DNA of 7,559 nucleotides from Desulfuromonadales bacterium C00003107 (lineage in GTDB: Bacteria > Desulfobacterota > Desulfuromonadia > Desulfuromonadales > Syntrophotaleaceae). Location: assembly GCA_001751225.1 (NCBI GenBank), contig MAXT01000097.1, positions 1 to 7,559 on the forward strand, given 5' to 3'. Both the position numbers and the translations under genes were made by a program. This document shows, one piece after another, positions 5,656 to 7,559 of the stretch (within the stretch, counting starts at the first letter, position 1; each line of letters starts with the position of its first letter). The notes beneath the pieces were generated by a model. The model searched no databases, had not been told where the DNA came from, and worked only from the letters and a program-made list of their open reading frames with translations.

Positions 5656-6228
5656 ATGAAGAGTCTGGCCAATTTCTTTTTTGAAGTCGGCATGCTCAAA
5701 CGCACGCCACGGAGTGGCTTTCAGTTTCTAGGTTCGGGTGCCGAGTCAGTGGCCGAGCATTCCTATCGTGCTGCCATCATCGGCTTTACCCTGGCGCGGC
5801 TTGACGAGCAGGCTGATGTCGGCCGAGTGCTGCAACTGTGTCTGTTTCACGATATCCCTGAGGCCCGCACCGGCGATCTCAATTACGTTAATAAAAAATA
5901 TGTTCAGGTCGATGAACAGGCGGCGGTGGACGATCTGGCCGCGACTTTGCCCTTCGGTGACGATTACCGGGCGCTGCTTGCCGAGTTCAGCGCCCAGGAA
6001 AGCCGTGAAGCACAGCTGGCCCACGACGCTGATCAGCTGGAGATGATCCTGGCCCTCAAGGAATATAAGGACCTTGGTAATCGCTACGCCGATGAGTGGT
6101 ATCCTTTCTCTGTGCGGCGCCTCAAAACCGATACGGCCAAACGGTTGGCTGAGAGTATCTGGAGCACCGATTCGAGCCGCTGGTGGTTCGACGATGATGA
6201 GGACTGGTGGGTCAAGGGTCGTCGCTGA
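5656..6228 (+). CDS. HD-domain phosphohydrolase, HDDC2/YfbR-like (probable 5'-deoxynucleotidase)
   Basis: This 190-residue soluble protein of the HD superfamily resembles human HDDC2 and, more distantly, E. coli YfbR, which dephosphorylates deoxynucleoside 5'-monophosphates in a metal-dependent way. Metal-site motifs are SVAEHSYR with His35, FHDIPEARTGDL with His65-Asp66 and Glu69, and HDADQLEMILALKEYKDL with Asp126. The last stretch closely follows the HDDC2 pattern (LDQCEMILQASEYEDL, from memory). Length and motif spacing fit the family. The C-terminus is unusual: RWWFDDDEDWWVKGRR packs four Trp around an acidic run and ends in basic residues. The start has AAGGAG (5645-5650) 5 nt before the ATG. 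It diverges from fumC and precedes serS by 87 bp on the same strand. A role in nucleotide pool clean-up is inferred from family; the true substrate is unknown. Confidence 0.85.
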   Translation: MKSLANFFFEVGMLKRTPRSGFQFLGSGAESVAEHSYRAAIIGFTLARLDEQADVGRVLQLCLFHDIPEARTGDLNYVNKKYVQVDEQAAVDDLAATLPFGDDYRALLAEFSAQESREAQLAHDADQLEMILALKEYKDLGNRYADEWYPFSVRRLKTDTAKRLAESIWSTDSSRWWFDDDEDWWVKGRR

Positions 6229-6238
6229 GTCAAGCGGG

Positions 6239-6267
6239 TTGACTGGTCGCAACAGAAGTGTTAGAAG
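6239..6267 (+). promoter_or_regulatory. Candidate sigma70 promoter for serS
   Basis: TTGACT (6239-6244, 5/6) and TAGAAG (6262-6267, 4/6) are separated by 17 bp in the gap after the HD gene. Transcription would start near 6274, about 40 nt before serS. SerRS is essential, so its own promoter would make sense, but the -10 is only moderate. Confidence 0.4.
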
Positions 6268-6270
6268 TAG

Positions 6271-7559
<1,289 letters not shown>

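Overview
This window looks like ordinary chromosome from a GC-rich Gram-negative bacterium. It holds five full-length housekeeping genes, a sixth cut by the right edge, and an unusually structured intergenic block at the left edge. The gene set (HisC, MutY, RNase D, class II fumarase, an HDDC2-like HD phosphohydrolase, SerRS), strong AGGAG-type ribosome binding sites and a textbook sigma70 promoter fit a proteobacterium or a relative. I lean to the Desulfuromonas/Geobacter side of the former Deltaproteobacteria, but only from general impression of the intergenic repeats and protein flavour. I see no phage, transposase, CRISPR, tRNA or rRNA.

Layout: 1-554 carries no convincing gene. It holds two related, head-to-head, multi-hairpin repeat modules (1-162 on the minus strand, 220-391 on the plus strand), then a 7-bp tandem repeat (436-470), then the short leader of hisC. 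A plus-strand cluster follows: hisC (555-1598), mutY (1641-2726), a possible 20-residue cysteine-rich peptide (2737-2799) and rnd (2818-3945). Converging on it is fumC on the minus strand (4063-5466), with its own intrinsic terminator (4003-4032) and a near-consensus promoter (5567-5595). Diverging from fumC is an HD-domain phosphohydrolase gene (5656-6228), followed by serS (6316 to beyond the window), which has its own candidate promoter.

The genes are mostly functionally unrelated: histidine synthesis, repair of 8-oxoG:A mispairs, 3'-to-5' RNA trimming, the TCA cycle, nucleotide clean-up and Ser-tRNA charging. No dedicated pathway or defence system is apparent. The most noteworthy signal is non-coding. 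The two left-edge modules share hairpin order and a nearly identical 22-nt loop, while their stems differ in sequence yet remain paired. That covariation suggests selection on nucleic-acid structure. A period-7 TTACGGN-type repeat occurs both upstream of hisC and in the fumC/HD-gene divergent region, which suggests a dispersed intergenic repeat family.
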